A stretch of 48,713 nt of DNA, taken from positions 1 to 48,713 of the forward strand of contig CALMWC010000017.1 of the NCBI GenBank assembly GCA_937801655.1. Reading direction: 5' to 3'. Positions 18,372 to 26,192 of this stretch are shown here, one piece after another (position 1 is the first letter of the stretch; each line of letters starts with the position of its first letter). Source of the DNA: an uncultured Gammaproteobacteria bacterium. GTDB taxonomy: Bacteria > Pseudomonadota > Gammaproteobacteria > Steroidobacterales > UBA11654. The notes below the pieces were generated by a model. The model was not told the DNA's origin. It made no database searches and worked only from the letters and a program-made list of their open reading frames with translations. Made by a program: the position numbers and the translations under genes.

Positions 18372-20031
18372 TATAAAGCTCAGTAATTGTTCCTTCAAAA
18401 GCCTCAGCAGCTAAAGCAATCGATTCAGCAAGCGTTGGATGGGGGTGAATAGTGAGTGCGATATCTTCCACGTCACAATTCATTTCTATGGCCAAAGAAA
18501 TCTCAGCTATCAAATCTCCTGCATTGGTTCCAACAATGCCGCCGCCAATAATTTTTTTACTTTGAGGATCAAACAGCAATTTAGTAAGCCCTTCTTTCCT
18601 TCCTATGGTGAGTGACCGACCACTTGCCGACCAAGGAAAAACTCCTTTTTCATAAGCTATATTCTCCAACTTACACTGATCCTCAGTTAACCCCACCCAT
18701 GCTACCTCAGGATCAGTATAGGCCACTGAAGGTATGCATCTGGCATCCATAAATGACTTCTTACCTGATATCACTTCTGCAGCAATTTTACCTTCATAAC
18801 TGGCCTTATGAGCCAACATTGGATTACCAACTACATCGCCTATAGCAAAGATATTATTGATATTAGTCCTCATTTGATTATCAACTTCAATGAATCCATT
18901 CTCATCTATTTGTACACCAGCCTTGTCTAGATTGATCAATGGGCCATTAGATTTTCTACCTATAGCAACAAGGACTGATTCAAAAGTTTCTTCACTTATG
19001 TTATCCGATTGTTTGAATTGTATTTTAATTCCTTCTGTTGTGGCTTCTCCTGAGATTACTTGCGTTGATTTCTTAATATTTTTACATTTTTCTGTAAGAT
19101 ATTTTTCAAGTGGTCTTACAAGATCATGATCCGTTCCTGGCATTAAAGTATTGGTCAACTCAACAATTGTCACATTGGAACCTAATGATGAATAAATCGT
19201 AGCCATCTCAAGACCAATGATGCCTCCTCCTATTATCAATAAACTCGCTGGGATATGATCTGGCTCTAAAGCACCTGTAGAATCGATAATTCTTGGATCC
19301 ATTGGTAAAAAAGGCAGTGCTAATGGCTCGGAGCCTACTGCGATAATGCAGTTTTTAAAATGAAGTGTAATTTCATCCGATGTCAATTGAACTCTTATTG
19401 ATTCTGTAGACTGAAAAAAAGCTTCACCGTGAAATACAGAAACATCACGTTTTTTTGCTAAAAAATCTAGGCCATTGGTTAACCCATCGATCAAATTGTT
19501 TTTCCAAGATTTCATAGCATCAATATCTATTTCAGGATGATTAAATTTAACTCCTGCAATATTAGCTTCTTTGGAATCATCTATTACTTTAGCCGCATGT
19601 AAAAAAGCCTTGGATGGAATACAACCAACATTAAGACAAACCCCGCCTAAATCTGAGTTTTTATCTACCAATGCAACTTTTAATCCAAGATCAGCTGCTC
19701 TAAATGCAGCTGTGTATCCGCCTGGGCCAGCACCAATAACAATCAAGTCATACTCATTATCTTTTTGTTCATCTACTTGCTTAGTTTCTGACTCTTGTTT
19801 CTCGTTAGCTATCTCTCCAATTAGATCTCCTTCTGAAATCTTGTCGCCCAATTGAATATTTAAGGATGTTATTATTCCACTAAATTCAGCAGGAACATCC
19901 ATTGCGGCCTTTTCAGTCTCGAGTGTTATCAGTGGATCATTCTTCTCTATATAATCCCCTTCCTTAATATGTATCTCGATGACTTCTACTTCATCAAAAT
20001 CACCCAATTGAGGAATAATTAAGTTAGTCAT
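18361..20031 (-). CDS. lpdA: Dihydrolipoamide dehydrogenase with lipoyl domain
   Basis: This is the E3 component of pyruvate dehydrogenase; it reoxidises dihydrolipoamide with NAD+ through FAD. The 556 residues start with a lipoyl domain (residues 1-80, lipoyl Lys 41 in LETEKAAMDVP), then an Asp/Glu/Lys-rich linker, then the flavoprotein. The FAD site is VIGAGPGGYTAAFRAADLG, the redox-active disulfide is C132 and C137 in GGVCLNVGCIPSK, and the catalytic His-Glu pair is in HPHPTLAES. E3 with its own lipoyl domain is known in Neisseria and some proteobacteria. It follows aceF after three bases and carries a lipoyl domain very like that of AceF, suggesting duplication. It overlaps the convergent MFS gene by 11 bases. 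Confidence 0.95.
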   Translation of the reverse strand: MTNLIIPQLGDFDEVEVIEIHIKEGDYIEKNDPLITLETEKAAMDVPAEFSGIITSLNIQLGDKISEGDLIGEIANEKQESETKQVDEQKDNEYDLIVIGAGPGGYTAAFRAADLGLKVALVDKNSDLGGVCLNVGCIPSKAFLHAAKVIDDSKEANIAGVKFNHPEIDIDAMKSWKNNLIDGLTNGLDFLAKKRDVSVFHGEAFFQSTESIRVQLTSDEITLHFKNCIIAVGSEPLALPFLPMDPRIIDSTGALEPDHIPASLLIIGGGIIGLEMATIYSSLGSNVTIVELTNTLMPGTDHDLVRPLEKYLTEKCKNIKKSTQVISGEATTEGIKIQFKQSDNISEETFESVLVAIGRKSNGPLINLDKAGVQIDENGFIEVDNQMRTNINNIFAIGDVVGNPMLAHKASYEGKIAAEVISGKKSFMDARCIPSVAYTDPEVAWVGLTEDQCKLENIAYEKGVFPWSASGRSLTIGRKEGLTKLLFDPQSKKIIGGGIVGTNAGDLIAEISLAIEMNCDVEDIALTIHPHPTLAESIALAAEAFEGTITELYIKP

Positions 20032-20034
20032 ATT

Positions 20035-21339
20035 TCAAGATAGCTCATTGAGAAATGTTTCAGGATTTTCTAACAGTTGTTTGAGATAAGTTGTAAATTG
20101 TATGCCTCCAACTCCATCAATGACTCGATGATCATAAGACAGTGAAATTGGTAGAATCAGTTTTGGTAAAAACTGTCCATTATTAAATACAGGTTTGACT
20201 TGTGCCCTAGCAATACCAAGTATTGCAACTTCTGGTGCATTGATAATAGGTGTAAATCCTGTGCCACCAAAACCACCCAAACTTGATACAGTAAAAGTCC
20301 CGCCTTCCAAATCATTAATCTTTATTTTCCCAGATCTTGCCAGTTCGCTCAATTCACTCAAGTCTTTAGCAATGTCTAAAACACTTTTCTTCTTAGCATC
20401 TTTTAAAACTGGAACCATCAATCCTTGCTCTGTATTAGCAGCAAACCCAATATTGATATATTTCTTTTTAATAAGTTTTTTTCCATCAGAAGAAAGCGAT
20501 GAATTAAAGTCGGGAAACTCACTAAGAGCATTAGTAATAGCCTTAATAATAAAAGGCAAAATAGATAATTGTATGCTTTTATTCTTTGCCTCTTCTTTCA
20601 TATCAATTCTTATTTGTTCAAGTTCATGTATATCAATTTCATCGTGTTGTGTTACATGGGGGATATTAATCCAACTTGCCTGCAAACGCGGTCCTGATAT
20701 CTTCTTGATTCGACTGAGAGATAAGGTTTCTATTTCTCCAAAGCTTGAAAAATCAATGATGGGAATACTGGGTAGAGAGTTAGATGTATTTGATTTACCG
20801 CCTGACAATATAGCTTTAATATGTGATTTTAAATCTTCTGGTAAAATTCTTCTTTTCATGCCTGTCCCCTCAATCAAGGTCAGGTCTGCTCCTAATTCTC
20901 TTGCTAATTTTCTAACCGAAGGACTAGCATGAACCCCTGCAAAGGATTTAGTGATGGTTTTATTGTCAATAATGGGGTCCGGTGAGACTGGTTGATCGAT
21001 GAATTCTGCTTCGACTATTGGGCTTTCTTTAGAATCTTCTTTCTTAGATTCTATATGCTCTTCTATTTTTTCTTTTTTACCATTAATAACATCACTATCT
21101 TCACTCAGTAATTCACAGATATTATCTCCTTCACTTATCTTTACACCTAACTCAACAAAAAGACTATCAACTTTTCCTGAAAAAGGAGAAGGTATATCCA
21201 TTGCTGCTTTTTCCGTTTCCAGAGTGATTAATGGGTCATCAATATTCACATAATCGCCCTCTGCAATAAAGATTTCAATAATTTCTACATCATTGAAATC
21301 TCCTAAATCAGGGACAATAATTATATTTTTACTAGAAAT
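20035..21339 (-). CDS. aceF: Pyruvate dehydrogenase E2, AUU start
   Basis: Dihydrolipoamide acetyltransferase moves the acetyl group from lipoate to CoA. From the proposed ATT start it has 434 residues: one lipoyl domain (1-80, lipoyl Lys 44), a charged linker, the E3/E1-binding domain (ASPSVRKLARELGADL) and the catalytic domain ending in SYDHRVIDGVGG with its catalytic His. The first standard start codon, GTG at 21249, would remove the first 30 residues of the lipoyl domain, which align with those of LpdA (IIIVPDLGDFNDVEIIEI here). The frame upstream contains no ATG, GTG or TTG and is closed by TAA immediately before ATT at 21339, which has GGAG seven bases away. No E1 gene is adjacent. Confidence 0.93.
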   Translation of the reverse strand: MSSKNIIIVPDLGDFNDVEIIEIFIAEGDYVNIDDPLITLETEKAAMDIPSPFSGKVDSLFVELGVKISEGDNICELLSEDSDVINGKKEKIEEHIESKKEDSKESPIVEAEFIDQPVSPDPIIDNKTITKSFAGVHASPSVRKLARELGADLTLIEGTGMKRRILPEDLKSHIKAILSGGKSNTSNSLPSIPIIDFSSFGEIETLSLSRIKKISGPRLQASWINIPHVTQHDEIDIHELEQIRIDMKEEAKNKSIQLSILPFIIKAITNALSEFPDFNSSLSSDGKKLIKKKYINIGFAANTEQGLMVPVLKDAKKKSVLDIAKDLSELSELARSGKIKINDLEGGTFTVSSLGGFGGTGFTPIINAPEVAILGIARAQVKPVFNNGQFLPKLILPISLSYDHRVIDGVGGIQFTTYLKQLLENPETFLNELS

Positions 21340-21350
21340 TTAAACTCTCC
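21337..21350 (-). promoter_or_regulatory. Ribosome binding site and AUU start of aceF
   Basis: Read on the minus strand, AGGAGAG is followed by TTTAA and ATT. The GGAG (21350-21347) is seven bases from ATT (21339-21337). The TAA immediately before ATT is in frame, so no upstream start is possible. AUU starts are known for infC and pcnB in E. coli and are sensitive to initiation factor IF3, which suggests possible translational control here. Confidence 0.7.
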
Positions 21351-21371
21351 TATAAGGATTATTTAATTCAT

Positions 21372-21683
21372 TCACTCTACGCCATCAAGAAGTGTTTTTA
21401 ATTCACCATTCTCAAACATTTGCTCAATAATGTCGCATCCACCCACTAGCTCACCATTAATATAAAGCTGAGGAAACGTTGGCCAATTAGAGTAAGTTTT
21501 CAATCCATCTCTAATTTCTGGATCCTCTAAAATATTCACAAAGGCAAAGCGTTTTTCAGAAGCTTTCAAAATGCCGCACACTGTGGCTGAAAATCCACAC
21601 TGAGGAAAATCAGGTGTGCCTTTCATATACAACAATAAAGGGAACTCACTCAACTGTGTTTTAATTTTTTCATTAATATCCAT
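21372..21683 (-). CDS. grxD: Monothiol glutaredoxin, Grx4 type
   Basis: A 103-residue monothiol glutaredoxin with the active site CGFS in PDFPQCGFSATV and the family motif WPTFPQLYINGELVGGCDI. Proteins of this type bind a 2Fe-2S cluster with glutathione and pass it to iron-sulfur enzymes; E. coli GrxD has 115 residues. Translation starts at an ATG preceded by AGGAG. It lies 32 bases before aceF on the same strand and could be co-transcribed with it, although a link to pyruvate dehydrogenase is not established; lipoate synthesis needs iron-sulfur clusters, which makes the neighbourhood plausible but this is inference. Divergent from the PuuD-like gene. Confidence 0.95.
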   Translation of the reverse strand: MDINEKIKTQLSEFPLLLYMKGTPDFPQCGFSATVCGILKASEKRFAFVNILEDPEIRDGLKTYSNWPTFPQLYINGELVGGCDIIEQMFENGELKTLLDGVE

Positions 21684-21795
21684 TGATACTCCTATATATA
21701 GATAACTAAAAGCTATTATAAATTCTTACTGCAAAGAAATGTTTATTATTTTCAAAATAGATTATCTCTGTATTTACTCATCTCTTTCTAAAAAT

Positions 21796-21804
21796 TGGTA
21801 TAAT
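21796..21804 (+). promoter_or_regulatory. Extended -10 promoter of PuuD-like gene
   Basis: The sequence TTGGTATAAT contains a perfect -10 hexamer TATAAT (21799-21804) preceded by TG and one base, the extended -10 form, which needs little -35 sequence. No good -35 is seen at 17 bases. Initiation about seven bases downstream would give a leader of roughly 27 bases before the ATG at 21838, with AGGG as a possible ribosome binding site. Confidence 0.65.
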
Positions 21805-21837
21805 TTTTATATAATTAAAAAATTAGGGTTAATTAAT

Positions 21838-22443
21838 ATGAAAATGAAACTATTAGATAAAATTACGGGGACAATTATTTCAGGAGTTGTCATTGCTATT
21901 GTTATAGCACAAGGAACAGACCTTTCAGGTGCCAATGCAGCAAATTCATTAATCATTTGGATTCATGTTTTAGCTGGAGTTCTATGGATAGGCTTACTGT
22001 ACTATTTTAATTTTGTTCAGGTGCCATCTGTCGCTGAAGCGAATGCAGATGAAGGTGGACCAGGACCTGCGGCAATATCAAAATATGTTGCTCCAAGAGC
22101 ATTGCTATGGTTTCGATGGGCAGCTCTATTGACCTGGATTTCAGGTGCTGCTTTCTTACTCCATAATGGTAACTTAGGTGATGCTTTTGAATTAGGAATG
22201 AGAACTGGTAATCCTTATGCTACTACCATTGGAATAGGTGCTTGGATGGGTACCATTATGTTATTTAATGTGTGGATTCTCATTTGGCCCAATCAAAAGA
22301 AAGTTCTTGGTATAGTCGATGCTACTCCTGAAGAAAAAGCAAAAGGTGCTAGAATTGCATTTCTAGCTTCAAGAACGAACACCATGCTATCGATACCCAT
22401 GTTAATGAGTATGGTTGGCGCTGGTCATGGTTTCTTTATGTAA
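21838..22443 (+). CDS. PuuD-like urate hydroxylase membrane domain protein
   Basis: A 202-residue inner-membrane protein related to the N-terminal domain of the urate hydroxylase PuuD (Pfam Urate_ox_N, formerly DUF989), recognised by WIHVLAGVLWIGLLYYFNFV near residue 40, WFRWAALLTWISGAAFLLHN, and the C-terminal NTMLSIPMLMSMVGAGHG, which contains histidines conserved in the family. PuuD itself carries a C-terminal cytochrome c, which is absent here, so the true reaction is uncertain. Other purine-catabolism genes are not nearby. I start at 21838, not at the in-frame codon at 21739, because the promoter and ribosome binding site lie between them. It has its own promoter and terminator, so it is a single-gene unit, probably well expressed. 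Confidence 0.75.
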   Translation: MKMKLLDKITGTIISGVVIAIVIAQGTDLSGANAANSLIIWIHVLAGVLWIGLLYYFNFVQVPSVAEANADEGGPGPAAISKYVAPRALLWFRWAALLTWISGAAFLLHNGNLGDAFELGMRTGNPYATTIGIGAWMGTIMLFNVWILIWPNQKKVLGIVDATPEEKAKGARIAFLASRTNTMLSIPMLMSMVGAGHGFFM

Positions 22444-22463
22444 TAAATAAAGACACTTTCATT

Positions 22464-22493
22464 AAAAAGGCCCAAAACATTGGGCCTTTTTTT
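22464..22493. terminator. Strong bidirectional Rho-independent terminator
   Basis: A 12-base-pair stem (AAAAAGGCCCAA with TTGGGCCTTTTT) closes a four-base loop AACA and continues into T residues on the plus strand. The complementary strand reads the same hairpin followed by TTTTT. It therefore can stop both the PuuD-like gene (stop at 22443) and the convergent UbiD-like gene (stop at 22518). Confidence 0.92.
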
Positions 22494-22517
22494 CGTATTT
22501 AATGCAATTAATTTTTT

Positions 22518-24017
22518 TTACTTAAGAACATCTTTTAATTTTTCTGCAATTGCAGCAACATCATCAGCTTTTGCATTGCTGTACTCCGGATAAGATGTAA
22601 AACGCTCAAAAACTTTTATGGTTGCATCGATACCAATTTGCTCAGACTGAAGCGCAATTCCATGCCCTGGATCTTTCGTTGCTGATGGATCCATTAAAAA
22701 TGCTTGTCCTGATTTATTCATAATGGTATCAGTAATTGGTTGAACTCTTGTCTGTATAGCCCATTCTATTTCTGAAAGATCATAAGGGTTAACATCGGGT
22801 CCGACGACAACAATAACTTTTGCTGTTCTACCCCACCTACCACTAGCCCCCCAGACAGCATGAAGCACATGTTTACCAAATTCTGGATGAGGTTTTTGGG
22901 GTCCATCGACAGAGAGTTGGATAAAATAACTGAGATTTGGAGTAACTACAACGTCTTTAACTTCTGGTATCTTAGATTGCAGATCACTCAACAATTCTCC
23001 CTCCATTGGAAGACAGGCCATGTAATTATGATCAAATGGTGGTTCCATTTCCATTGTGGCATACCAAATAGGATCTTTTCTATGAGTAATACAATCAAGT
23101 TCAATCAGTGGAAATAACTGGGCATCATCATAGTATCCAACAGGATTAGAATGAGGCCCTATCGTGACATCTCGATTGGGTAAAAATTTACCTTCAAGGA
23201 CCCATTCTGCAGACGCTGGGACTTCAATATCAACGGTCTCACATTTAACAACATCAACAGGTGTTCCTTTTAACCCTCCGGCAAAATCCATTTCATCCAT
23301 ACCAAAAGGTATGCCCGTTGCACTAGCTAATTGTATAACTGGATCAACCACACAAGCTATTGCAACCTCCAATGGTTTATTCATTTCTTGTGCTTTAGCC
23401 CAGTGCAAGCCAATGTGATTTCCTGGAGGATTCCAGAAAGCAAAAATAGAGAGGCATTTTCTTTGTTCTTCTTCAGAGTAAACTTCTCCATTTGGATGCG
23501 ATGCATTCCACAATTGAGTCAATCGATAACATCCCGTATTTGGAATACCAGTTTCTGGATCCTTAGTGATCACAATGGCATTGGTAATGTATGAAGGTCC
23601 TTCTTTTCCAAACCATACATGAGGCAATTGCTTACCAATATCAATCTCTTTTTTTTCTATTTTGACATCTTTACAGGAAGCCGATGATGCATCGATACAA
23701 TTTGGCTTAAGCCAACTGGATGGATCAGTTAGAACCTTTGCATGCTTAACCTTTCCATCAAAAGCACCCTCTTCACCTAAAATCATAGAAGTTCTTTCTC
23801 TGGTTCCATAAGGATTAAATAAAACAGGAATGTCTTTAGTGTTATACCCAGACAAATTGTTTAGCATCAGTGCTGGTCCAGCAATATTATGTAGATGTCT
23901 CATCAAAGGCTGTAATTCAGTAGTTTCCCTAGCCACATTGAGTTCAGTATTTACGTCTATGAGTTGTCCTTTATCCTTTAAGTGTTGGATGTAATCTCTC
24001 ATATCATTAAAAGCCAT
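22518..24017 (-). CDS. UbiD-family (de)carboxylase-like, altered active site
   Basis: A 499-residue member of the UbiD family, which uses prenylated FMN to decarboxylate aromatic or unsaturated acids. Family features are present: N160 and R165 in PNTGCYRLTQ, the metal/cofactor segment IGLHW (H205), and FGMDEMDFAGGLKGTP with E242. The segment that normally reads EGPFGE and supplies both catalytic glutamates reads IGPHSN (residues 286-291), so both acids are replaced, by Ile and Asn. There is also an insert of about 20 residues between R165 and H205. The product is therefore unlikely to be the ubiquinone-pathway UbiD. AGGAG precedes the ATG at a good distance. It is divergent from the SDR gene, with ubiX nearby at 25.5-26.1 kb. 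Confidence 0.85.
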   Translation of the reverse strand: MAFNDMRDYIQHLKDKGQLIDVNTELNVARETTELQPLMRHLHNIAGPALMLNNLSGYNTKDIPVLFNPYGTRERTSMILGEEGAFDGKVKHAKVLTDPSSWLKPNCIDASSASCKDVKIEKKEIDIGKQLPHVWFGKEGPSYITNAIVITKDPETGIPNTGCYRLTQLWNASHPNGEVYSEEEQRKCLSIFAFWNPPGNHIGLHWAKAQEMNKPLEVAIACVVDPVIQLASATGIPFGMDEMDFAGGLKGTPVDVVKCETVDIEVPASAEWVLEGKFLPNRDVTIGPHSNPVGYYDDAQLFPLIELDCITHRKDPIWYATMEMEPPFDHNYMACLPMEGELLSDLQSKIPEVKDVVVTPNLSYFIQLSVDGPQKPHPEFGKHVLHAVWGASGRWGRTAKVIVVVGPDVNPYDLSEIEWAIQTRVQPITDTIMNKSGQAFLMDPSATKDPGHGIALQSEQIGIDATIKVFERFTSYPEYSNAKADDVAAIAEKLKDVLK

Positions 24018-24182
24018 TGTTTTCTCCTGTAAAAAACTACGCTACTTAGAGTATCTTAATACATTTACTAGTAATTGTTTATGGTGTATTACAATCTATT
24101 TTTGAGAATAGGTCATCAAAATTAAGATTTTATTTATAGTAATCTATAAAATAGTAAACAATCATTTAAATAAGGAATCTTC

Positions 24183-24971
24183 ATGAAAGGAAAAGTTGCA
24201 ATAATCACTGGCTCAGCAACAGGTGTGGGTTCGGCCGCTGCAATTTTATTAGCTAAGAAAGGATGCAATGTTGTTATCAACTACACTCGAAGTGAAGTAG
24301 AAGCAAAAGAAACAGCTGCATTAGCAGAAAAACATGGAGTTGAAGTATTGATCTGCCAAGGCGATGTATCCAATGACGATGATTGTCAATCTATGGCTAA
24401 AGCCGCTGTTGATAAATGGGGAAGAATTGACTATCTAATCAATAATGCCGGTAAAACAAAATTCAATGCCTTTTCAAATTTAGATGGACTCAGTAAAGAA
24501 GATTTTTTAGATATCTATGCGGTGAATGTAGTAGGAGCTTATCAAATGGTAAGGGCTGTGGAGCCTCATATGAGAAAAGTAGGAGAAGGAGCAATTGTCA
24601 ATGATTCCTCTCTTGCAGGGGTCACGGGTATAGGGTCATCCATTGCCTATGCATCATCAAAAGCAGCATTGAATATGATGACGAAGTCTTTAGCTCATAT
24701 TTTAGGACCTGAAATCCGTATCAATAGTGTTGCACCAGGAATGATTCAAACTCGTTGGCTTAAAGCAGGCATGAGCAAAGAAAACTATGAGAATATGCTT
24801 GAGGGCTCGAGAAAAAAACTTCCTCTGCAAGAAGTTGCGACCGCTGAGGATGTGGCTGAAACTCTAGTCTGGTTTCTAGAGGGTGCAAAACTAATAACAG
24901 GTGAGGTTCTTATCATGGATAGTGGAGTTCATTTGGGAACATTACCTGCTTACTCGAGTGGAGAAGAATAG
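24183..24971 (+). CDS. Short-chain dehydrogenase/reductase
   Basis: A 262-residue classical SDR, an NAD(P)-dependent oxidoreductase. The cofactor motif TGSATGVG is at 9-16, NNAG is near residue 90, and the catalytic Ser-Tyr-Lys set is in NDSSLAGVTG and YASSK. The C-terminal VLIMDSGVHLG follows the FabG-like pattern. The substrate cannot be told from sequence. AGGA precedes the ATG. It is divergent from the UbiD-like gene across 165 bases containing an AT-rich TATAAAAT that could be a -10, and converges with the YhbP-like gene with a 14-base gap. Its position suggests that it acts on a substrate or product of the UbiD-like protein, but this is inference. Confidence 0.88.
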   Translation: MKGKVAIITGSATGVGSAAAILLAKKGCNVVINYTRSEVEAKETAALAEKHGVEVLICQGDVSNDDDCQSMAKAAVDKWGRIDYLINNAGKTKFNAFSNLDGLSKEDFLDIYAVNVVGAYQMVRAVEPHMRKVGEGAIVNDSSLAGVTGIGSSIAYASSKAALNMMTKSLAHILGPEIRINSVAPGMIQTRWLKAGMSKENYENMLEGSRKKLPLQEVATAEDVAETLVWFLEGAKLITGEVLIMDSGVHLGTLPAYSSGEE

Positions 24972-24985
24972 ACTAAAACTCCCAT

Positions 24986-25504
24986 TTAATTAGTTCTTAT
25001 CCAAACACCATCTGAATGAACTAATTCCATTTTTTTCCCAAATCCAAGGGAATTATCGATTAATCTAAATGAGTTTGGAGTAAAAATAAAAACACTGATT
25101 GCTTGAAACTGTTGTGCTATTTTTTGCTCATTACTATTCTTAGGGGCATCAAGAATTTGATTGATGTATTTAAACTTTTCCTTATATTGATTAAGTATTT
25201 CTTCTCTTTGATGATCGTCTAGTTTCTCTGCATGGCCTTTAATTTGGAGCCCTTTGATATCAGTCCAATCCTCAACATCTTTATTGATGGTAGCAGCAAT
25301 ATTCTTATTCTGAAAAATATGTTGCGAATGAAGCGTTTTATCAAAAGAAAGAAAGTAAATCTTTAGATCAATATCAGATACATAAAAAACGCTTGCAGCT
25401 GATACTTCTTTTTCATCAACAGAAGCAATGGAGATTGTATTATGAGAAGTTAAAAATGATTTAACATTCTCAAGTAAATCATCAACTGAAACACCGTCAT
25501 CCAT
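24986..25504 (-). CDS. YhbP-like (UPF0306) FMN-binding split-barrel protein
   Basis: A 172-residue protein of the pyridoxamine-phosphate-oxidase-like split-barrel fold, closest in pattern to E. coli YhbP (UPF0306): TISIASVDEKEVSAASVFYV, then KTLHSQHIFQNKNIAATI, IKGLQIKGHAEKL, and the C-terminal RLIDNSLGFGKKMEL. YhbP-type proteins have no established reaction; the fold usually binds FMN, F420 or heme. The gene starts seven bases after ubiX on the same strand, so the two are almost certainly co-transcribed. As UbiX consumes FMN to make prenyl-FMN, a flavin-binding partner is suggestive but unproven. In E. coli yhbP lies near the ubiUV genes, as I remember, which is a further loose link to quinone chemistry. 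Confidence 0.78.
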   Translation of the reverse strand: MDDGVSVDDLLENVKSFLTSHNTISIASVDEKEVSAASVFYVSDIDLKIYFLSFDKTLHSQHIFQNKNIAATINKDVEDWTDIKGLQIKGHAEKLDDHQREEILNQYKEKFKYINQILDAPKNSNEQKIAQQFQAISVFIFTPNSFRLIDNSLGFGKKMELVHSDGVWIRTN

Positions 25505-25511
25505 TCTCTAA

Positions 25512-26078
25512 TTAGATGCCTTCCCATCGAGAAACAATATCGTTGTCCAAGCCTACTAAATCTAGAACTCTGCCAACTGTATGATTGATAATGTCATCCA
25601 AAGATTCGGGATTATTATAAAAGGCAGGATTAGGGGGAACAATTTGGGCACCCATCACTGAAGCTTTATAAAGTAACTCACAATGTCCAGTATGGAGGGG
25701 GGTTTCTCTTGGAACTAAAATAAGTTGTCTACTTTCCTTTAAGATGACGTCAGAAGCTCTAACAATAAGATTTGCAGCATAAGAGTTAGCTATACCAGAT
25801 AGAGTTTTCATGGAACATGGTGCAACAATCATTCCCAATGTTTGGAAGGAACCACTAGCAATAGTAGCGCCTAAGTTCTTATTACTATGAACCACATCTG
25901 CCAAACTCTCTATTGATTTAATATCAAAGTCAGTTTCCAGTGTAATATTAAGTTTTCCTCCACTTGTTAAAACTAAATGGGTTTCAATTTCTGGATCATT
26001 TTTCAGTACTTGAAGTAAGCGAATTCCATAGATCACCCCGCTTGCTCCTGATATCCCTACAATTATTCTTTTCTTCAT
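25512..26078 (-). CDS. ubiX: UbiX flavin prenyltransferase
   Basis: UbiX prenylates reduced FMN with dimethylallyl phosphate to give the prenyl-FMN cofactor of UbiD enzymes. The 188 residues contain IVGISGASGVIYGIRLL with the conserved active-site Ser, APCSMKTLSGIANSYAANL, VILKESRQLILVPRETPLHT and the C-terminal VGRVLDLVGLDND, all standard for UbiX/Pad1. It lies 1.5 kb from a UbiD-family gene but on its own transcript, heading a two-gene unit with the YhbP-like gene. A housekeeping role for ubiquinone synthesis is equally possible if a canonical UbiD exists elsewhere. It is divergent from the alpha/beta-hydrolase gene across 114 bases. Confidence 0.94.
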   Translation of the reverse strand: MKKRIIVGISGASGVIYGIRLLQVLKNDPEIETHLVLTSGGKLNITLETDFDIKSIESLADVVHSNKNLGATIASGSFQTLGMIVAPCSMKTLSGIANSYAANLIVRASDVILKESRQLILVPRETPLHTGHCELLYKASVMGAQIVPPNPAFYNNPESLDDIINHTVGRVLDLVGLDNDIVSRWEGI

Positions 26079-26192
26079 CTTTTTATTATATCAATTTACA
26101 AACTATTAAATTAATCTATATCACTGAGTACGATACATAAACTTATAATTTTTTTGAATTAAATTAAAAAGAAATCTCTTACAAAATTACTC

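Noticed and set aside
20195-20932. A 245-codon open frame on the plus strand opposite aceF
   Set aside because: It is antisense to the conserved catalytic and linker domains of aceF, has no recognisable domain or ribosome binding site, and reflects low stop frequency opposite a coding strand.
20035-21249. GTG at 21249 as the aceF start
   Set aside because: It would remove the first 30 residues of the lipoyl domain, which are conserved with LpdA, and it has no ribosome binding site.
21739-21837. Upstream in-frame start for the PuuD-like gene
   Set aside because: The added 33 residues are unlike the family, and the likely promoter lies inside that stretch.
22860-23594. Several 84-87-codon plus-strand frames opposite the UbiD-like gene
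   Set aside because: All are short, overlap each other in different frames and lie opposite a conserved coding region.
24018-24182. RNA gene or riboswitch in the largest spacer
   Set aside because: I found no tRNA-like or known riboswitch pattern; only AT-rich promoter-like sequence and the two ribosome binding sites.
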